Made by a program: the position numbers and the translations under genes
Notes under the pieces: model-generated
Told to the model about the DNA's origin: nothing
What the model saw: only the letters and a program-made list of their open reading frames with translations
Databases searched by the model: none
Part shown: one piece after another, positions 5,540-8,339 of the stretch
How the letters are laid out: each line of letters opens with the position of its first letter
Position numbering within the stretch: position 1 is the first letter of the stretch
Source: an uncultured bacterium
GTDB lineage: Bacteria > Bacillota > Clostridia > Oscillospirales > Oscillospiraceae
Assembly (NCBI GenBank): GCA_949288405.1
Contig: CASEKM010000055.1
Coordinates: forward strand, 1-8,339
Reading direction: 5' to 3'
Length of the DNA stretch: 8,339 nt

Positions 5540-5851
5540 TTATTCTTCTTCCTCCTGGAAGAAGCGCTCCATGAAGAGGTTGTAGATCTCCTCGATCTCC
5601 TCATCGCTGTCCAAAGTGGAGAGCAGCTCCTCGCCGTTTTCCTCCACTACCTTCATGATCACCAGGCCGTACTCCTCGTCGTCGGCGTCCACGTCCACCG
5701 GCTCGCCGGTCTCCTCGTCCTCAGCCACGGCGGGGAACATGGCGTGGTAGGTGACGCCGTTGTGCTCCAGAGTGTCCACCAGCTCCAGCTCAAATTCCTT
5801 GCCGTCCTCGTCGGTAACGGTGATAAAGTCGGGGCCGTAAGCCTCACTCAT
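5540..5851 (-). CDS. DUF1292 (YrzB-like) acidic protein
   Basis: This 103-residue protein of unknown function matches the DUF1292 family by pattern: a short N-terminus, then ITVTDEDGKEFELELVDTLEHN, an acidic middle (about 44-62), YGLVIMKVVEENGEE and a terminal Asp/Glu-rich tail. The family is a small beta-rich cytoplasmic protein common in Firmicutes and usually near housekeeping genes; no reaction is established. The protein is extremely acidic, with a C-terminal run ending QEEEE. The start is supported by AGGAGGT 8 nt upstream and a promoter 32 nt before the start codon. The 6S-like RNA begins only about 22 nt after its stop codon, so the two may share a transcript. Confidence 0.9.
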   Translation of the reverse strand: MSEAYGPDFITVTDEDGKEFELELVDTLEHNGVTYHAMFPAVAEDEETGEPVDVDADDEEYGLVIMKVVEENGEELLSTLDSDEEIEEIYNLFMERFFQEEEE

Positions 5852-5883
5852 AGGGGAATACCTCCTGCTTATTTTCTGCTCCT

Positions 5884-5912
5884 ATTGTACCCCGGATGGC
5901 GGGAAAATGCAA
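5884..5912 (-). promoter_or_regulatory. Promoter of the DUF1292 gene
   Basis: On the minus strand TTGCAT (5912-5907) and TACAAT (5889-5884) are separated by 17 bp. The predicted start near 5877 gives a short leader with AGGAGGT. It may also drive the downstream 6S-like RNA by read-through, because no other good promoter is visible just before it. Confidence 0.8.
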
Positions 5913-5920
5913 GTAGTGGG

Positions 5921-5958
5921 GCGCGAAAAATTTGCCGTCCGAAATTTGGCGCTTTTTT
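5921..5958 (+). terminator. Weak terminator-like hairpin facing the plus strand
   Basis: GCGC (5921-5924) with GCGC (5949-5952), and AAATTT (5928-5933) with AAATTT (5942-5947), form an interrupted stem followed by six T (5953-5958) on the plus strand. No plus-strand gene needs it. On the minus strand, where the gtrA-like gene ends at 5977, the same hairpin has no U-tract after it. It may end antisense transcripts or be chance. Confidence 0.3.
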
Positions 5959-5976
5959 GAATGGAAGGGCCGGAGG

Positions 5977-6417
5977 TCACCGGCTGCGGAAGGCGAAAAA
6001 CCGCTGTCCGAAGTAGTTGAGGAAGACGAACAGGCCGGAGCCGGCCAGCATGGACAGATTGCCCTGGAGCTGCTGGCTCCATCCGGTGCCGGACAGGAGC
6101 CAGACCATCACCGGCTTGGCCAGCCCATAGGCCAGAGCCCAGCACACAGCGATGTTCAGGGCGAAGCGCAGGACCACGCCCGCCCCCTTCTCCCGGCTGC
6201 GGAAGGTGAAGTGCTTGTTCAAAAAGAAGCTGACCACGCTGCCCACGATGTAGTTGGCGGCGGAGGAGAGCCAGTAGCCTGTGTCCCCCCAGGTGTGCAG
6301 TCCCGCCAGGTTGTACAGGCCGAACATGACCCCATAGCCCACGGCGGTGTTCACCAGCCCCACCAGGATGAAGCGGAACAGGGTGGGGTCCAGCAGGGCG
6401 CGGAGCTTATCTCTCAT
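5977..6417 (-). CDS. GtrA-family membrane protein (lipid-linked sugar flippase type)
   Basis: This 146-residue protein has four membrane helices at about 13-38, 48-67, 82-108 and 118-137. The two halves carry the GtrA hallmark, FFLNKHFTFRSR (about 64-75) and FLNYFGQRFFAFRSR at the C-terminus, reflecting an internal duplication. GtrA proteins are thought to flip polyprenyl-phosphate-linked sugars made by GtrB-type enzymes. The start at 6417 is preferred over the open frame to 6477 because GGAGG (6430-6426) is 8 nt upstream and the long version adds an Arg/Thr-rich tail read from the neighbour's coding sequence. It overlaps the end of the glycosyltransferase gene by 11 nt, which points to translational coupling. 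The family is clear; the sugar is unknown. Confidence 0.92.
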   Translation of the reverse strand: MRDKLRALLDPTLFRFILVGLVNTAVGYGVMFGLYNLAGLHTWGDTGYWLSSAANYIVGSVVSFFLNKHFTFRSREKGAGVVLRFALNIAVCWALAYGLAKPVMVWLLSGTGWSQQLQGNLSMLAGSGLFVFLNYFGQRFFAFRSR

Positions 6418-7366
6418 GGTCCGCGCCTCCGCAGCCGTCCGCCACGATGTACCGGGGCCGGTCCTTGATCTCCTCATAGATCTTGGCGATGTAGTAGCCC
6501 AGAATGCCCAGGCACACCATCAGGGCGCTGCCGATGAGCAGCAGCAGCAGGATCACCGTGGTGAAGCCCTCCAGGGCCTGGCCGTTGATCTTCTGCCACA
6601 GGGACCAGCACCCCAGCACCAGGGAGCACAGGAAGACCAGCACCCCCAGGATGGTGACGATCTGCAGGGGGGCGGTGGAGAAGGCGGCCAGGTTGGTGAC
6701 CGCGTACCGGGTCAGGCTGCGGATGGACCACTTGGAGGAGCCGGCCGCCCGGGGCTGCACCTCAAACTCCACCTGGGCGGTGTCAAAGCCGATCCAGGAG
6801 GACAGGGCCCGGAAGAAGGCGTTTTTCTCCCGCATGGCCACCAGCACGTCCACCGCCCGCCGGTCCAGCAGCTTGAAGTCGGAGGCCCGGGACATGTCGA
6901 TGCGGGTGGCCCCGCTGAGGAAGCGGTAGAAGGTCCGGGCGGCAAAGGTGTGGAGCGCGCTCTCCTTTCCCCGGCTCACCTTCACCCCCTCCACGATCTG
7001 CCAGCCCTGCTGCCACAGGCGGTACATCTCGATGATCTTCTCCGGCGGGTGCTGCAGATCGCAGTCCAGCACCACGCAGCAGTCCCCTCTGGCCTGGGCC
7101 AGCCCGGCGAAGATGGCGGCCTCCTTGCCGAAGTTCCGGGAGAAGCGGATGCCCCGCACCTGGGGGCGGCGGGCGGCGGCCTCCTGGATGGCCCGCCAGG
7201 TGTGGTCCCTGGAGCCGTCGTTGACGAAAATCAGCTCATGGCCGATCCCCGCCCCGGTGAGCAGGTCCCCGATGACCTGGGCCGCCAGAGGGACGGACTC
7301 CTCCTCATTGTAGGCGGGCAGCACCACGGACAGCAGTCCGGTGCGGAGAGAGGTTGAAGGTTCCAT
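6407..7366 (-). CDS. GtrB/DPM1-like polyprenyl-phosphate glycosyltransferase
   Basis: This 319-residue family-2 glycosyltransferase probably moves a sugar from a nucleotide donor to undecaprenyl phosphate on the inner face of the membrane. The GT-A domain (about 10-220) shows LLSVVLPAYNEEESV, FVNDGSRDHT, FSRNFGKEAAIFAGL and the metal-binding DCD motif in VVLDCDLQHPPEK (101-103). Two C-terminal helices at about 236-257 and 268-293, followed by the conserved YIAKIYEEIKDRPRYIV, are typical of the GtrB/CsbB/YkoT type. The start at 7366 has AGGAG (7379-7375) 8 nt upstream, inside the end of the preceding gene, with 4 nt between stop and start. An ATG at 7387 is possible but would add seven residues and overlap. 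The downstream GtrA and upstream GtrII-type proteins give the three-component set. The donor sugar cannot be read from the sequence. Confidence 0.94.
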   Translation of the reverse strand: MEPSTSLRTGLLSVVLPAYNEEESVPLAAQVIGDLLTGAGIGHELIFVNDGSRDHTWRAIQEAAARRPQVRGIRFSRNFGKEAAIFAGLAQARGDCCVVLDCDLQHPPEKIIEMYRLWQQGWQIVEGVKVSRGKESALHTFAARTFYRFLSGATRIDMSRASDFKLLDRRAVDVLVAMREKNAFFRALSSWIGFDTAQVEFEVQPRAAGSSKWSIRSLTRYAVTNLAAFSTAPLQIVTILGVLVFLCSLVLGCWSLWQKINGQALEGFTTVILLLLLIGSALMVCLGILGYYIAKIYEEIKDRPRYIVADGCGGADHER

Positions 7367-7370
7367 GGGT

Positions 7371-8339
7371 TCATCTCCTGTTTTCATAGGCCACCTCATA
7401 GCCGCTCTTGGGGGTGTACTCCTCCTGAAGCTTCACCACCACCCGGCCGTCCAGCATCTGGACCGAGCCGTCGGCGGGGTAGAGGGGCATGGCCTGGAAC
7501 TCCTCCGACTGGGAGACGGCCAGCATGGTCTCCTCCTCCGGCTCGGGGATGGGCACGTTGAGCCAGTCGTTGAAGTAGTAGTAGATGTGCTTGTTCAGGG
7601 GGGCCGCCGTGTCCCGGGGGGCGCTGTAGTGGTCGATGAGGGCGTAGCTCTCAATGTCCGCGCAGACCTGGCTGGCAGGGATGGCGCCGATGACCAGCAC
7701 CTCCTCCTCCCCGGTGTAGCCGGGGCAGCTCTCGATGCGGGAGAGCAGCCGGGTGGCGTAGCTGAGGGTGGCCCGGTGGGCCTGGGCCGAGGCGGTATAC
7801 AGCAGATTGTTGATGTTGGCGCTGTACAGGGTGACGCCGGCCAGACACAGGGCCAGCGCTCCGGCGGCCGCCCGCCCGCCCCTGGGCCGGGGCAGAAAGC
7901 TCAGCCCCAGGTCGGCCAGCAGCAGCACCGCCAGATACACCAGCACATAGGCGTATTTCATAATGGGGGTGGCGTCGGAGAAGGGGGAGATGATCTGGGC
8001 AAAGCCCGCCGCCAGGGGCAGCAGGGCGGCCAGGATCACAGTCCCGGCGATCCGCCAGGGCTCCCGCCACAGCTTCCGGCGGAGGACCACCGCCAAAAAG
8101 CACCCCGCCGCCAACATCAGGAGCAGCAGGTCCAGCGCCGCCAGCAGCGGGGTGGTGAAGGGATTGCTCCCACTGGGCCAGAAGAAGAACACGAAGACCT
8201 GCTTGTACACAGAGACGATCAGCCCGGGCAGCTGGGCGATGGGGTAGCCGCCCCCCGCCTGGCTCATGCCCAGATAGTCCAGCAGCTCCAGGTCCTTCAC
8301 GGCCAGGAAGATCTGGAGGATGCCGTAGTACAGGGCGGC
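7371..8339 (-). CDS. GtrII-type membrane glucosyltransferase, C-terminal part (cut by window)
   Basis: The frame is open to the right edge, so only the last 322 residues are present. A GTG at 8300 is within the frame but is not a start: ALYYGILQIFLAVKD continues through it. Hydrophobic segments lie at about 40-55, 65-90, 100-120, 127-150 and 158-178. A soluble extracytoplasmic tail of about 140 residues follows, beginning after SANINNLLYTASAQAHR and SYATRLLSRIESCPGY. That layout and wording resemble the glucosyltransferase family GtrII (Glucos_trans_II), which uses the flipped lipid-linked glucose to decorate an O-antigen, teichoic acid or other surface polymer. Being followed 4 nt later by GtrB- and GtrA-type genes supports this. 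Its acceptor in this organism is unknown. The N-terminal catalytic loops are outside the window. Confidence 0.82.
   Translation of the reverse strand, partial: AALYYGILQIFLAVKDLELLDYLGMSQAGGGYPIAQLPGLIVSVYKQVFVFFFWPSGSNPFTTPLLAALDLLLLMLAAGCFLAVVLRRKLWREPWRIAGTVILAALLPLAAGFAQIISPFSDATPIMKYAYVLVYLAVLLLADLGLSFLPRPRGGRAAAGALALCLAGVTLYSANINNLLYTASAQAHRATLSYATRLLSRIESCPGYTGEEEVLVIGAIPASQVCADIESYALIDHYSAPRDTAAPLNKHIYYYFNDWLNVPIPEPEEETMLAVSQSEEFQAMPLYPADGSVQMLDGRVVVKLQEEYTPKSGYEVAYENRR

Noticed and set aside
6418..6477. N-terminal extension of the GtrA-like protein by 20 residues
   Set aside because: Arg/Thr-rich sequence derived from the glycosyltransferase coding region; the inner ATG has GGAGG 8 nt upstream.

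Overview
The window looks like a chromosomal segment of a high-GC Clostridia member, most likely an Oscillospirales/Oscillospiraceae-type gut anaerobe (inference). The reasons are a type III glutamine synthetase, an asparagine T-box leader, DUF1292 and DUF2089 proteins, a 6S-like RNA, strong Shine-Dalgarno sites and sigma-A-type promoters, all in GC-rich coding DNA. Every gene I accept is on the minus strand, so the text below runs from right to left. The large plus-strand ORFs are GC-bias shadows.

(1) 8339-5977: the end of a three-gene glycosylation cassette. It holds the C-terminal part of a GtrII-type polytopic glucosyltransferase cut by the window edge, a GtrB/DPM1-like polyprenyl-phosphate glycosyltransferase with DCD motif and two C-terminal membrane helices, and a small four-helix GtrA flippase-type protein. 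The genes are separated by 4 nt or overlap by 11 nt, so they are probably one operon. In this three-component scheme a sugar is put on a lipid carrier, flipped across the membrane, and transferred to a surface polymer.

(2) 5912-5276: a DUF1292 (YrzB-like) acidic protein with its own promoter, then a structured non-coding RNA of about 188 nt whose fold, size and wobble-pair polarity fit 6S RNA, then an intrinsic terminator.

(3) 5186-4336: a two-gene unit with its own promoter. It encodes a 99-residue DUF2089 helix-turn-helix protein and a 164-residue three-helix membrane protein of unknown function. A 12-bp direct repeat with a 22-bp period brackets the -35 box.

(4) 4211-70: a near-consensus promoter, a leader of about 390 nt containing a complete asparagine T-box (AAC specifier; UGGC box matching the tRNA-Asn discriminator G), then asnB (asparagine synthetase B) and glnN (glutamine synthetase III). 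A 22-bp perfect hairpin follows. The leader has an unexplained extra module between promoter and T-box: a terminator-like hairpin that can be disrupted by two alternative long-range pairings. Because glnN lies 47 nt after asnB with no visible promoter, uncharged tRNA-Asn probably raises both asparagine synthetase and the enzyme that makes its glutamine amide donor.

The most original items are the pre-T-box switch-like module, the asparagine T-box controlling GSIII, the T-box hairpin lacking a U-tract, and the possible operator at the DUF2089 promoter. I see no CRISPR array, transposon, tRNA or defence system.
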